Positions 27,315 to 38,293 of a stretch of DNA of 41,719 nt are shown piece by piece (within the stretch, counting starts at the first letter, position 1; each line of letters starts with the position of its first letter). The position numbers were made by a program, and so were the translations under genes. The notes below the pieces were generated by a model. The model saw only the letters and a program-made list of their open reading frames with translations. It ran no database searches and had not been told where the DNA came from. This DNA comes from Purshia tridentata (taxonomy: Eukaryota > Streptophyta > Magnoliopsida > Rosales > Rosaceae). The stretch is taken from positions 1 through 41,719 of the forward strand of contig QANT01004495.1 of NCBI GenBank assembly GCA_003254885.1, read 5' to 3'.

Positions 27315-28717
27315 AGGTTTCACTGTTTTGTCTGGGTTTGGGGCTGGGAAAGTATACTGAAACATCTCTTACGTACAATGGAGAACAACTACTATATACT
27401 GCTTTATGTATTTATCGGATCCAATGAGGAAGATACACTGTGAAATCTGTCGCATATATATATGTAGTACTGTTTCAGATATCGATCTCTGAGACTAATT
27501 TAATAATGGAAGGTGGAGCTGTGTGTTACATAAAAATGAACTGAAATATGAAAGCTACAGATTCACACTATCAAGTAGATGATAAACATTACAATTCAAA
27601 CAAGTTAGAATATATATGCAACCACAAAAGGTTGAAACATACACTGTTCCTCCTTCGATCTGCTATATATCTAGCTAGCTATAACATTTCAAATTGAAAT
27701 TACGTACCCTATTTTATATTTGTTTTTTAAATGGGTTTCTTTTAATAATTTGTGGAGTTTTCCTATAATGTATAAAAGTTGATGAAATACATATTTGTAT
27801 GAAATTAATGAAAAAGTTTGAAGCTAGCTTCGAAACATATTTGTGAAAAGAATATATGAATATATATATATATATAGAGGCCGTCCATTTATATATGATT
27901 AGGTAGGTTAACTTTTTATATATTGAAAACCAGCGGCTATCAATCAGTAGCTCATCAAATTCTTTAAATTTAACATGCAAAGTGGTCCTCAACAACAACA
28001 ACATGCAATTAAAGCTGAAACAATTCATATATATATGGACGGTGAGATCGAATATATGTTGGTTAAAAGAGGACTAGCTATAAGCCCTATACTTAGGCTC
28101 AAGAATCCTCTTTAGACTTTAGTCTTTATGATGAATAAGGTAAATATTAATATTAATTTAAATATATAAATATAAGTTTTAATTGTTCTGCAGGCATATA
28201 TAAATCGTATACAAACAATATAAATGACAGAATGTCAACCCCTGATGGCGCATGCGCATGTCTTCAAAATAAGAGTTCGATCTACTGCATGTTGTAGTAG
28301 AAAGCCGCACTCTACTTATATATGCTCCATCAGCCTTATTTAGGTCCCAAATTAATCCCACGCTAGCTAGCTATAACACAGTGACACTCAATACTTAATT
28401 TTTGGTTTTAGAAGAATTAAAATATAATTTAGCTTAGCATGAAGCCCTCGAACAATTAATAATGAAATTAAGTAGCTAGCTAGCTAATAGATCGAAGAGT
28501 ACTACACGTGAGGCTAGCTAGCAAGCTAGAGACCCTTGATGACTACTCGATCTACTAAACATATATAATAGCACACCTGACTGACACCAGCAATTGAGAA
28601 ACCCTAGCTTTGAATCGTGAAAAGGGTACCTTAATTGAATTACCTTTGTGATGATCGAATTGTGAAAGGCCTAGCTAGCAAGCAAGCTAGAGTACTCTCT
28701 CAATTCTCAATTCATAA

Positions 28718-29332
28718 TCACATTCTTCCATCTCCTCCTCCTCCTCCTCCATTATTGTCCCCAGAACGGTTCTGATCATAATTCCATGGAAAATAAGGAA
28801 GTGAGAAAGCTGCAGGTGGTGGAGTAGTACTAGTATTAGTAGTAGTCATCATTTGTTGATAATACTCTCCTCCTCCTCCTCCTCCTTCATGACCAATTGA
28901 TGTCCTTCTAGAACCAAACTGAAACTGATCAACTGACCTCCGAGGCGGCAAGACAGTGGTTGCAGTTGTCAATTCATTGCAGGCATAGCGGATGAGATCA
29001 GCATTGGCAGCATCGAGTTCCTTCTGGAGCCTCTGGACCTGTCTCTGGAGGAAGGAAATGGCTCCCACGCAGCCGTACACGGGGTCCCTCACACGTGCCT
29101 CCGCCTCATAGGCCAAAGAGTTTACGGCGTCCTCCCGCTGGTGAGGGAGGAGCTCGTTTAGGAGCTTCGTCACGTTGCTGGCGCCGAAGATCTTGTGGAC
29201 GTTGGCGAACTTCTGGGGCTCCTCCGGTGGGAAGTAAGGTGCGAAAATGCAGCCTGGCATGCATTTCCTCCTCAGAAACTTGCACGCAGCGCAGGGAGAG
29301 TTGTAGGCGACCGAGCTTGAGGATGAAGCCAT
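28718..29332 (-). CDS. LOB: LOB-domain (LBD class I) transcription factor, LOB/LBD25-like, 204 aa
   Basis: A plant-specific DNA-binding regulator acting at organ boundaries or in lateral organ development. The LOB domain fills residues about 10-114. It has the zinc-coordinating C-block Cx2Cx6Cx3C (C14, C17, C24, C28), the GAS block starting FGASNVTKLL (about 49-58) with the invariant DP in VRDPVYGCVG, and the leucine-zipper-like Lx6Lx3Lx6L (L95, L102, L106, L113). The intact zipper marks class I. The sequence from NSPCAACKFLRRKC through the zipper most resembles LATERAL ORGAN BOUNDARIES itself, with LBD25 or AS2-type relatives as alternatives. The variable tail has glycine runs (coded by GGA-type triplet repeats), a Thr-rich segment and an FPWNY motif. 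The coding region is one exon; a 5'-UTR intron is likely. Regulation is probably complex given the long repeat-rich upstream region. Confidence 0.93.
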   Translation of the reverse strand: MASSSSSVAYNSPCAACKFLRRKCMPGCIFAPYFPPEEPQKFANVHKIFGASNVTKLLNELLPHQREDAVNSLAYEAEARVRDPVYGCVGAISFLQRQVQRLQKELDAANADLIRYACNELTTATTVLPPRRSVDQFQFGSRRTSIGHEGGGGGGEYYQQMMTTTNTSTTPPPAAFSLPYFPWNYDQNRSGDNNGGGGGGDGRM

Positions 29333-29507
29333 ATAACTTGTATTCGATCTTTACTTTATTCACTGCACCAACCTAATCTATCTTAAACAATTAATTAAAC
29401 AAACTACTACATCAAAAATTTCTTTCTCAATTAAGTTGTAGTTCTGTCACGGTAACACCACGCAATCATTTTATGGAAAAGTTATTTCTTTTACTCAAGT
29501 ATATACT

Positions 29508-29541
29508 TTCTTCTTCTTCTTCTTCTTCTTCTTCTTCTTCT
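29508..29541 (+). repeat. (TTC)n microsatellite
   Basis: About 11 TTC units, within the proposed 5'-UTR intron of the LOB gene. On the transcribed strand it reads (GAA)n. Confidence 0.9.
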
Positions 29542-29812
29542 GCTTCTTTTTATCATTTTTTTAATTCAGAAAACCAGATTATATACATATAAATTCAGTC
29601 GAAACTATTTCTCAACTTCTTCTTTTTTACTTAGTTAATTTCTAGCTGGTGTTCTTCTACTTTTGCATATATATTTCATTTGATTAATGATGAAATTAGA
29701 TCAGAACAACCACACACACATGTATACATGCTTACTCTAGAGTTTAATTAAAAACTAATTCAAAAAAGTTAATTCCATCTCAGGATCCAACCACTTCTTT
29801 TCCGCACATCTC

Positions 29813-29834
29813 TCTCTCTCTCTCTCTCTCTCTC
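29813..29834 (+). repeat. (CT)n microsatellite
   Basis: A CT run of about 22 bases within the proposed LOB 5'-UTR intron. Confidence 0.9.
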
Positions 29835-30805
29835 GTAAATACATATATATATATATATTCATAATATATGCAAGTGATCAGCTCTTGAATCGAATCTAAA
29901 AAATTCTAGCTTAATTTTTTTTTCTGGTTCTCATCTCTTCTTTCTTCAATTTTTTCTTACAAGTGCGCTATTAATTCTCACAGCTGCCTGGATCGATCGC
30001 TCCGCCTGCAGGTCAGGTCCTTGTGCATGTTTCCTTAATTCTGGTTTCCAGTTTTGTCTCTTCTTAATTGTATCCACTCTCTCTCTTTCTCTTTCTCTCT
30101 CCCACCACCCACTCAGCAACTCGATCAGAAGAATTGATCAATGCATGAGCCAATTAATTAATAGCAATTACATGTATATATATAGGTCATCATATATTAT
30201 ATATCATCCTTTTCAAGGGATCTGATGATGACTAGTGCAACTCACCCATTATAGATATGTTTAACATCTTAATTAGGGTCCAAGAACATGGAATTAAGGC
30301 CTAATTTAAACTTTCATCAATTACCCCAAGCTGGGATCTAGATATCATATATTCTAGCCTTTAAAGGAAAAAGAAAACAGAGAGAGAATTAATGATGGAA
30401 ATTATTAACATATAATTAGAAAGGACAGCCCACAATATGTTTAATTACCTAGCTTGTTTGGGATCTATGTTTTCTATGATGAAATGAATAGAAAAAAAAA
30501 GGGAAATTGTATACCTTTTACCTTGGTGTGGAGCTCTTGCAAGTTGAGAGCTAGAGGTAGCTCTTCTTAATTTGTTCCTTGAAAGATATATAGATATATA
30601 TATATATATATATAGTAGTACTACTGGCTAGCCTTAGCCAATGAAAATTGAGGGTGAACTCCACTGATTTGTAACTAGAGGAGATATATCCCTCAAAGAG
30701 AAAACCCTAATTAGAAGGAGAGAAGGGAGAGAGAAGAGAGATGTGAGTGAGAGAGAGTAGCTGCAAATTCAGTGACAAAAAGCAGGTAAATGAGGGGGTG
30801 GAGAG

Positions 30806-30810
<5 letters not shown>

Positions 30811-30838
<28 letters not shown>
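30811..30838 (+). repeat. (GA)n microsatellite upstream of LOB
   Basis: Fourteen GA units, read as (CT)n on the LOB strand, about 240 bp upstream of its putative transcription start. GAGA tracts are common in promoters of plant developmental regulators and bind BPC proteins; whether this one does is not known. Confidence 0.85.
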
Positions 30839-30841
<3 letters not shown>

Positions 30842-31019
30842 GAGTAAGGCAAAGAGTATTTAGTGGATGGAGGGAGAAGGAAGGAATGAAGGCAAAAGAC
30901 AAAGGTAATAAATGGGAGGTACACCACTACACTAGCTAAAAAAGAATGACTATGACCCTCCATCTCTCTATCTCTATATCTAATAATAATATCAGGGACC
31001 AGAGTGAGCATGTCTCCCA

Positions 31020-34000
31020 TCTCTCTCTATCTCATGCATATATTGACAGAGAACATATATATATATACACACATTAATTCAAAAATGCAGCTATAGCTAA
31101 ATTAAAGTTTGATTTAAGATAAACATGCATAACAAGAGCTAGCATTATAATTAATATATTTCATAAACTAGTTAGCTAGTTAAGGAGACAAATATATAAG
31201 AAATTATTGTGAGAATGTGTAAATTATCCCACATTGAAAAATTATAACTTTGTATAGTTGTTTATAAGAGTTTAGACTACTTTTCTTTCTCATTTCTAAT
31301 TAATTTTGAGATGAATATCTAGATTTCTTTAATTATACATATAGTTTTATTGTTTTTTAATTTGTCATATACTGCATGTATTATATACTGTATATATATA
31401 CACACACACTTAGTATCAATTGAAATATCCGGCCCTAATGCCACTACACAGTACACATTGAATTCATAAACTAAAAGAAAAAGTGTATGTGTACGAAAAG
31501 AAGTCAAAGGATGTTATAGCAGTGTCCTACATATATAATTTAAGAAAATTTTAAAAAACCTCTTGATTGATATGATCGTCAATCGTGATCTTTAAAAGAA
31601 TCATTAATCTAATGTTAATTTTCTTTTGTTTTTATCAAAATCCCATGTAACTTCTTGTATGAACATCCGAGGGTCACAAACGAGTACAATAATGGAGGCC
31701 GACAAAATGGTTTCTAGTAAGCAACAAGGTTGCTAAGTAAATATTGGTTGAATATCACATCTCCCAGTCCTATCTATGTCATATCACATAAGCATTTGGA
31801 TCCTTAATCGATTTTTTTTGTGTTCATCGATCTGACACTTATGTCTAAAACTATGTGGTTCGATTACCTAATTACTACTGATGTACGTATACGTTGAGTC
31901 CAAGATTGAATTCCCTTATTACTACTTCTTTTACATTCGTGGCTCTTCATGAGATTAAATAATATTTGATTAGCTTATTATATGTGTTGGAACAATGACA
32001 ATATAGTCCCACCTATTGATCAATAGTACTACTGAAGAAGCTTTGAGAGTACCCAATGGACTAGTTACGACTCCATGCATATATGTACATATATATGCCA
32101 TTAATGACAACCTTTTAATGATTTACAAGTTACAACTCAAAGTGAGACAGCTAACCCGGCTTGTCCAAGCTCCAAGGTAATTTGCAGGGTTGCTTTCACG
32201 GGTCGACCCAGATTTGAGACAATATGTGGACGTGACCACATGATTGTGACACGTACAAGCTAGTTAGTGCAATGGAATTTGCTAGAGAATCATATATATA
32301 TATATATAGGTAATTAACATATATATATATAATATATGATATCTCCCCCAGATAGCGCTATCAGTGACTGCTTTAGGTTATGATGGTAGTTAGTGGTCGT
32401 TAATTAACCTGTTATAAAGTTCCATATAACGGCTTTATCAAAAAAATTTGTAGTTCAAAAAGATAACACAGTTTGAGAATTTTCATGATTAGTGAATGCC
32501 AAATTGCCAATGACTTACTAAAAAAGAAATGTTACTGCTTTTACTGCTGACTTCTAGTCCTGCAATAATTGGTATCATAGAATTCTCACATCATAATTGT
32601 GTAATTTCACTATGACTGACAGTTATCGACCACCTAAGCATTTGAAAAATTAAATTGAGCATTCAAACGTTTAAAGGAAAAAAATTAAAATATATATATA
32701 TACAAACCTATTATTTTCTATTCTCTTTACTTGTCGGCCTAATTATTATTCCGTTAAATTGCTCTTACAAAATAAAACTCATATATTTTTATATAAATTG
32801 CTAAACCATTTCCAAACTTTTAGTTGGTCTAATATGCAATTACCAAAATTAGGAGGTATCCTAGACGCGTAGAGAGGGTATATATAGCCCTCCAAGTTGG
32901 CGGGGCCTTGAGAATACTGCAATGTTTTTTCGAACTATATATTTTTGTTGTTAGTCCCTATCACTCACAAGTCACAACCATGAATTCTTCTTCTTCTTTC
33001 AAGATAAGGGTTCCAATTAATTTCTAATTTCTTATGTTTTTGTTTTCAATGTTCACTTGTTTGTTTTTTTCTTTCTTAATTAGCCTTTCAAAAGGGAGGT
33101 CGACTACAGTTTTTGAAAGCCTGCCGGGTTTCGCTATACACAACCATGTGGCTTATAGCCTTATGGGGCCAATGCCTAACTTGAATATTAATTATACATG
33201 CTATACAATTATTAGAATTAAGGTTAAAAAAATGGAACCATAATGATTAGAGATGGCTTATTGGTCAATACCTAATTCTTTTCTTTATCATTGGTTGGAT
33301 ATATTAAATTAGGTTCACATACTATGCTTGCTTCTTTTAGGATAGGTGACTGTTTTGAAAAAAAGAAAAGTTAGTAATGCTCATTCTATGTTGACAAAGA
33401 CATACATATAGAAGGAAAAAAGATTCATTAATTATATGATGGTGATATAAAATAACACAAAATCTGGCCATTAAACATTATATTAGATTTGGTTAAGTTC
33501 AGGTTCAGGTTCAGCTGCATGAACATGACCCCTATGGAGTTGAGTTGATGGGTTCATTTTTTTAGCTTTTGAGGAGATGAGGATGAACTTGAATCCTAAA
33601 GAGTAAAGATCGATCATCATTGATTAAAAAGCCTTATTGAAATGAGAATATTGTTGGTTCAGTACCCCTATTAAAATGATCCACAAGATTATGATTTCTG
33701 ATTTATAATATTGAAAGGGGGGACTAGTCATCTATGACTATAAGTCCCTATCTATGCATATTAGCAACAAGGCAAGCTAGGCAGGCCAGCCTTTTCATAA
33801 ACTTTTCTAGGCAAAAATGTAGTAGCCAGGCAATGAGCCTCAGGCTAGAAGCACGGGCAAAGATTAATCTATGTATAAAATTCTGTTACTTTTCTCGAAG
33901 GTTAAAAAAAAAGGTAATGTCAATTGTGAACGTGTAGTTAAATGATTATTATTTGAGTGTTGCTCAGAAAAACAAAAAAATTAGTTTTTCCTTCTCAAAT

Positions 34001-34595
34001 TCAGAAGCCCAACAAGCCCACAAAGTACAGACTCTAACAATCCCCAGACGGCAGGAGCTTTCTGGAGTCAGCACATTGTGGGCTTTAGTCAGAACCTCCT
34101 ATTGGGCCTTCTATTCTATTTCCATATGAACCAAGCATAAACCACCCAAGAGTAATTTTGTCTTGACCCTACTACATGCATTTGATGCATATCATAATCA
34201 TCATTATCATCGTCATTTAAACTTTGCTCTTGGTATTTACTGCCGTGACAAAGCATGAAAAGCAGGCTGCTAGCCATACAAAGCTCAACGATCATAAGTC
34301 ATGTGTTATCTGTTACCATCATAAAGTCACATCAAGTACCCTTGTTAGACTATTCATCTATAAACTGATTTGGATATGCATGCTTTGTAGTATCCGTCAA
34401 AATATTTGCTTAATAAATTAGTAGACAAAAACTGCAGGCTGCAAACTGCAAAGCATATTCCATTGTAACCATGACTTAACATACCTTATTCCATAAGCTC
34501 TAACCTATATATATTGTTATCTTTCTCGTCTATGTATGCCAAAACAGTTTGTACAACTCTATAGCTAGTTCACAATTCAGACACCATAAGGAGAG
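31020..34595. other. Intergenic region between LOB and the WHD-LRR gene
   Basis: No gene was recognised. AT-rich runs occur at about 31058-31070, 31393-31402, 32294-32308 and 32690-32702. The stretch near 31205-31300 (ATTATCCCACATTGAAAAAT) resembles sequence often found in plant LTR-type repeats, but no LTR pair was seen. A G/C-richer fragment at about 33765-33865 (GGCAGGCCAGCC) also looks repeat-derived. A TATA-like TATATATAT at 34506-34514 lies about 80 bp before the start codon of the next gene. Confidence 0.4.
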
Positions 34596-36209
34596 ATGGA
34601 AGAAAATAAGAACTCTGATCAAGGAAATGAAGAAGGTGAGACATCAGCTTCTTCTTCATCTTTCCCATTGACATTATGTTACAAAGATTTACCTGATTAT
34701 CTTCAGCATTGCTTAATGTATTGTTCCATCTTCCCCGAGAACTTCTGGATTCCGAAAGGGAAACTTATCCGGTTACTTGTGGCCCAAGGACTGGTACAAG
34801 AGAAAGCAGGGGAGATAATGGAGGACCTAGCGGAAGCAAATATATATGAATTGATCAACCAGGGAATGCTTCAAGTAAAGGATGAACACCCTAGTAGATC
34901 AGGGACTCAATTGCGGGTCCCCTCTCCTCTTCATGAATTCTGTCTTCGCCAAATAGAGGAAGGAGATTTCATAACCTTCCATTCCACTTCAGATTCAATG
35001 ATTCGTCAGAAAACACACCGGGTTTTTATTTGTTCAGGCATCACAGAACTCTCAACCCTCTTGAACAATCTTCAACCTACTTGTTTATTCCTGCTGGGGA
35101 ATCAAAATCTTTCTCAACATAATGGTAATTGGTTACAGTTTAATGGTGCAAACTCTTTGAGAGTGCTAGATTTGGAAAATGCCAAAATCAAAAGGTTACC
35201 AGATGAAGTGGGTGAACTAATACACCTCGTGTATCTTGGCTTGAAGAGCAATGATATAAGTGAGCTGCCAGAGGGACTTGCTAGATTAAAAGCCCTACAA
35301 ACTCTGGATATCAGGTGGTGTGGGTACTTAACAACCTTGCCAGATGAGATACTCAATCTTGTAAGGTTGAGGCACCTCAAAATGTTCATGAACCAGGGCG
35401 TTCGCGGCATGAAGCTACCAGAAGGAATAGGAAGATTCACAGATCTTCTGACCCTCACAGGTATTCATGCTGGTGGTGGAATTGCAGAAGAATTAGGTAC
35501 CCTGATACAGCTCAGAAGGCTAGGAGTGATGGATGTGGGTGAAGAAAATATCAGTGAGCTATTTGCCTCTAGTATGAGGATGGTGGACCTTCTTTCCTTG
35601 TCTCTAGAAGCAAAGCACGCCTTCAACCGGGGAAAACTCTTCAACCAGGGAAAACTTGTCCTGCTGGAGTCATTCTCACCCCCTCCATTTCTTCAAAAGC
35701 TTCGCCTGGAAGGACTCTTAGAAAAGCTACCTACTTGGTTTGGTTCCTTGGAAAGGCTTACAAAATTAAGATTAGGTTACTCTAATCTGTCTGAGAACCC
35801 ATCATTGGTACTTCAACTCCTACCCAACTTGAAAAACTTAACACTTTGGCATGCTTATGATTCAAAGCAAATAGGGAAAGAGTTCTGTGCTGCTGGTGGG
35901 TTTCCAAAGCTCGAGGTTCTCAGCATTGCCTCTCATGTTCTTGAGGAGTGGACAGAACTTGAAGAGGGAGCACTACCTAGCTTGAAATACCTCCACTTGC
36001 ACAACTGTTTGCGGCTGAGGATGTTACCTGAAGGTTTGCAGTTTATCACCACACTGCAACAGTTGGATTTGCTGCCTTTGCTGGATGATCATGAAGAACG
36101 CCTGAAACCTGATGGTGGAGAGGAAAATTACAAAATTAGGCACATTCCAGAGATATCATATATTACCATCTCTATGTTGCAACAAATGACTAGACCTAGA
36201 GAAGTATGA
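34596..36209 (+). CDS. NLR-derived protein: winged helix plus leucine-rich repeats, no CC and no P-loop, 537 aa
   Basis: The protein resembles the C-terminal half of RPM1/RPP13-type CNL immune receptors. After a polar, Ser/Glu-rich leader (1-23), residues about 24-120 form the winged-helix part of NB-ARC. The landmark is LPDYLQHCLMYCSIFPENF (32-50), followed by KLIRLLVAQGLVQEK and the EL-xx-G-MLQV stretch. The site of the MHD motif reads PLHE (111-114). Leucine-rich repeats follow to about 520 (LRVLDLENAKIKRLPDEVGE, LVYLGLKSNDISELPEGLA, LQTLDIRWCGYLTTLPDE and later units). The coiled-coil, P-loop, kinase-2 and GLPL portions are absent, and nothing like them was found upstream to 33300. A single clean open frame, a good start context (GAGATGG) and a TATA-like element suggest a transcribed gene. 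Without an ATPase it cannot switch like a normal NLR, so it may be a decoy, a partner or a decaying fragment. It is convergent with the PPR gene. Confidence 0.85.
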   Translation: MEENKNSDQGNEEGETSASSSSFPLTLCYKDLPDYLQHCLMYCSIFPENFWIPKGKLIRLLVAQGLVQEKAGEIMEDLAEANIYELINQGMLQVKDEHPSRSGTQLRVPSPLHEFCLRQIEEGDFITFHSTSDSMIRQKTHRVFICSGITELSTLLNNLQPTCLFLLGNQNLSQHNGNWLQFNGANSLRVLDLENAKIKRLPDEVGELIHLVYLGLKSNDISELPEGLARLKALQTLDIRWCGYLTTLPDEILNLVRLRHLKMFMNQGVRGMKLPEGIGRFTDLLTLTGIHAGGGIAEELGTLIQLRRLGVMDVGEENISELFASSMRMVDLLSLSLEAKHAFNRGKLFNQGKLVLLESFSPPPFLQKLRLEGLLEKLPTWFGSLERLTKLRLGYSNLSENPSLVLQLLPNLKNLTLWHAYDSKQIGKEFCAAGGFPKLEVLSIASHVLEEWTELEEGALPSLKYLHLHNCLRLRMLPEGLQFITTLQQLDLLPLLDDHEERLKPDGGEENYKIRHIPEISYITISMLQQMTRPREV

Positions 36210-36634
36210 AGAGTTATAGGCCTCGGATCAAGTTTGGGTGGGGATCCCCATTAGAGGGTTATTTGTCCTGGTCAAATCCCATTACAGGAGTTGTTGTTGT
36301 TAGCCATCTGTTTGTGTTTATATGTATCTATCATTTACCCATTTATCTTGATCTTTCAATAATTACAATATTATGCATTCCTTCGATCTCTTAAAGTTCA
36401 TTACAGACTGATTACAATTTACAAGTTAGTTATTCCTGGGCTTCTTTATGCATCACCAGAGAGCTGCATATAAAACCAGAAGGTAAAACAAGCAAAAACA
36501 ATCCAAGATTCCAAAGCATTTCAAATCATCTCAGAAAGTAAGAGTCTTTTCATATTGCAATACTCTCCTAGCACAGATAGCTTGTCAATGGATGACTATA
36601 GCCTGATACAAAGAAGATATTGATCAACCTGCAT
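36210..36634. other. Convergent 3' region between the WHD-LRR and PPR genes
   Basis: The 425-bp gap separates two convergent stop codons and should hold both 3' UTRs. No other gene is seen. Confidence 0.5.
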
Positions 36635-38293
36635 TTAACGACCTTTAATCCAGCTAAGCCCAGGCATCTTCCTCAGTCTGCCTTCTGTAATGTAATCCCT
36701 CAACTTCTTTGCATCATCCCACCTCCCATCACCAGCATATATATTAGAAAGCATGACTCTATAAGCACTTTTTTCAGAATTTTTTTCAAAGAGCCTCTGG
36801 GCCACAATTTCTGCCAGCTCAGAATTTCCACAGACATCACAGCACATTAAAAGGGCCCCCCAAATGCCAGAGTCCACTGGTTCTGGCAAAGACAAGATAA
36901 GATTGTAAGCCTCTTCCAACTCTCCTTCCATCCCGAGAAGTTTTATCATATGAACATAATGCTCTGCTCTAGCTTGAATGCAATACTCATCTTTCATTCT
37001 TCTGAAAATTTCCCGGCCATCTTTGACAAGGCCAGCATGGCAGCAAGCACAAAGGAGAGCAGAAAAAGTAGATTCATTAGGCACTAATCCGTTCTCCAGT
37101 ATCTCATTGAACACTCTAAAGGCCTCAGAGGCAAGTCCATGCAAACCAAGACCCAGTATTAATGAATTGTATGAAACAATGTTCTTTTCTGGCATGATCT
37201 CAAAAACACGAGTTCCGATGCCCAAGAAACCGCACTTCGAATACATGGCTATGAGAGCAGAGGAAATCATGACATCTGATTCTAGTCCATGTCGAAGAAC
37301 ATAAGCATGTATCTCACTACCAGGCCCTACATTTGCTATCTGAGAAGCAGCAGCCAACACACTGGCAATCAAAATGGAATCTGCCTTCTTACCTTCCATG
37401 CTCAAACTCCTGAAAAAGAACAATGCCTTATCATAATCTCCAGACTGAGAATGTCCAGTTATCAAAGCAGACCATGTAACTAAATCTGGCTGGAATAAAC
37501 CACTAAAAACTCTATGTGCAGAGTTCATACACTTACATCTTGAATACATGCTCACAAGTACACTACTTACATGAGCATTAGAATCTAAAGTACATTTCAA
37601 ACAAAGACCATGTATTCCTTGGCCAATAGACATCAAGCTTGAATCCATTAAACCCGAAAGCAACCCAACAAATGTATATCCATCCGGCACCATCTCCATG
37701 TATCTCATCTCACTAAACAGTTGTAACCCTTTGTCCCAAAACCCACAACTTCCATAACCTGAAATCATAGAATTCCACAAAACCAAATCCATCTGTGGTG
37801 TCCCATAAAACACCCTACTGGCTTCATCAGCTAGGCCGAGTTTTGAATAAGCAGTTACAAGCGCACTACTACAAATGGAGTCCAGTCCTAACCCACAAAC
37901 TGTTACTCCACAATGGACAAGTTTCAGTCCATCCAAATCAAAGCTCTCAGAGCAGGCACGTATAACACAAGCATAAGTGAAGTTATCAGGTTTAGTTTCA
38001 GTCCTAACCATCTTTGTAAACAGAGAAAATGCATCCTCAAATTTGTGGGCTTGAGCGTGGGCTCGGATAATGGAATTCCAAAGGTAGACGCTTTGGCTTG
38101 GACTTTTGTCGAACATTTTAGAAGCAGAGTGAAGGTCACCATTGAGGGCATAGAATCTAACAGTTCTAGTTGCATAAAATGGGTCATGGGAGAGATGGGT
38201 CCTGATAATCAAAGCATGCAATTGCTTGGTTCTTGATAAAGATTGGTAAACCTTGGAGAGGTTTAAGTGAAGCAAATGGAACTGAAAAAACAT
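36635..38293 (-). CDS. Pentatricopeptide repeat protein, PLS class with E motif (At1g64310-like), 552 aa
   Basis: PPR proteins bind organellar RNA in mitochondria or plastids; E-class members usually act in C-to-U editing. The single exon gives 552 aa from 38293. A tandem series of PLS-type repeats is visible through units such as VYLWNSIIRAHAQAHKFEDA, LVLWNSMISGYGSCG, LVTWSALITGHSQSGDYDKA and IVSYNSLILGLGLHGLASEA. These alternate with S-type units containing ALVTAYSKLG, VLVSMYSRC and ALIAMYSKCG. The C-terminus carries an E-type region (AEHYVHMIKLLGMEGELEEA, IWGALLMCC, then YRVMLSNIYAGDGRWDDA) and ends KMPGLSWIKGR. No DYW deaminase domain is present, so any editing role would need a partner in trans. 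Closest recollection is the Arabidopsis At1g64310 family, which has the same length. The exact organelle cannot be read by eye. Confidence 0.93.
   Translation of the reverse strand: MFFQFHLLHLNLSKVYQSLSRTKQLHALIIRTHLSHDPFYATRTVRFYALNGDLHSASKMFDKSPSQSVYLWNSIIRAHAQAHKFEDAFSLFTKMVRTETKPDNFTYACVIRACSESFDLDGLKLVHCGVTVCGLGLDSICSSALVTAYSKLGLADEASRVFYGTPQMDLVLWNSMISGYGSCGFWDKGLQLFSEMRYMEMVPDGYTFVGLLSGLMDSSLMSIGQGIHGLCLKCTLDSNAHVSSVLVSMYSRCKCMNSAHRVFSGLFQPDLVTWSALITGHSQSGDYDKALFFFRSLSMEGKKADSILIASVLAAASQIANVGPGSEIHAYVLRHGLESDVMISSALIAMYSKCGFLGIGTRVFEIMPEKNIVSYNSLILGLGLHGLASEAFRVFNEILENGLVPNESTFSALLCACCHAGLVKDGREIFRRMKDEYCIQARAEHYVHMIKLLGMEGELEEAYNLILSLPEPVDSGIWGALLMCCDVCGNSELAEIVAQRLFEKNSEKSAYRVMLSNIYAGDGRWDDAKKLRDYITEGRLRKMPGLSWIKGR

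Larger units (their letters stand above)
23774..28717. other. Long AT-rich intergenic region
   Basis: I found no gene with family-like features. The region holds a possible tRNA-derived SINE fragment at about 24305-24365 (minus orientation), (AT)n runs near 25680 and 25780, a (CT)17 tract at 26791-26825, a 29-bp tandem duplication at 27192-27249, and an (AT)15 tract at 27283-27312. AGCTAGCT-rich sequence lies at about 28360-28680 next to the 3' end of the LOB gene. Short open frames in it (for example 25822-26166 and 26306-26692) lack recognisable domains. Confidence 0.5.
29362..30570 (-). promoter_or_regulatory. Probable 5'-UTR intron and core promoter of the LOB gene
   Basis: On the minus strand a strong acceptor (GGTTGGTGCAG) at 29363-29364 lies 30 bp upstream of the ATG. 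A donor-like CCAAG|GTAAAAG occurs with its last exonic base at 30522. An AT-dinucleotide run at about 30592-30614 could serve as TATA, with transcription starting near 30570 and a UTR exon of about 50 nt. Introns in the 5' UTR are known in LBD genes. This is inference from splice signals only. Confidence 0.35.

Noticed and set aside
29095..29376. Plus-strand open frame opposite the LOB domain
   Set aside because: Antisense shadow of the strongly conserved LOB-domain coding sequence.
31205..31300. LTR-like words (ATTATCCCACATTG)
   Set aside because: No second LTR, primer-binding site or coding region was found, so no element is called.
33300..34595. Search for missing coiled-coil and NB-ARC exons of the NLR-like gene
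   Set aside because: No frame in this interval shows P-loop, kinase-2 or GLPL motifs, so the truncated model is kept.
35114..35458. Minus-strand open frame inside the WHD-LRR gene
   Set aside because: Antisense of LRR codons; no independent domain.
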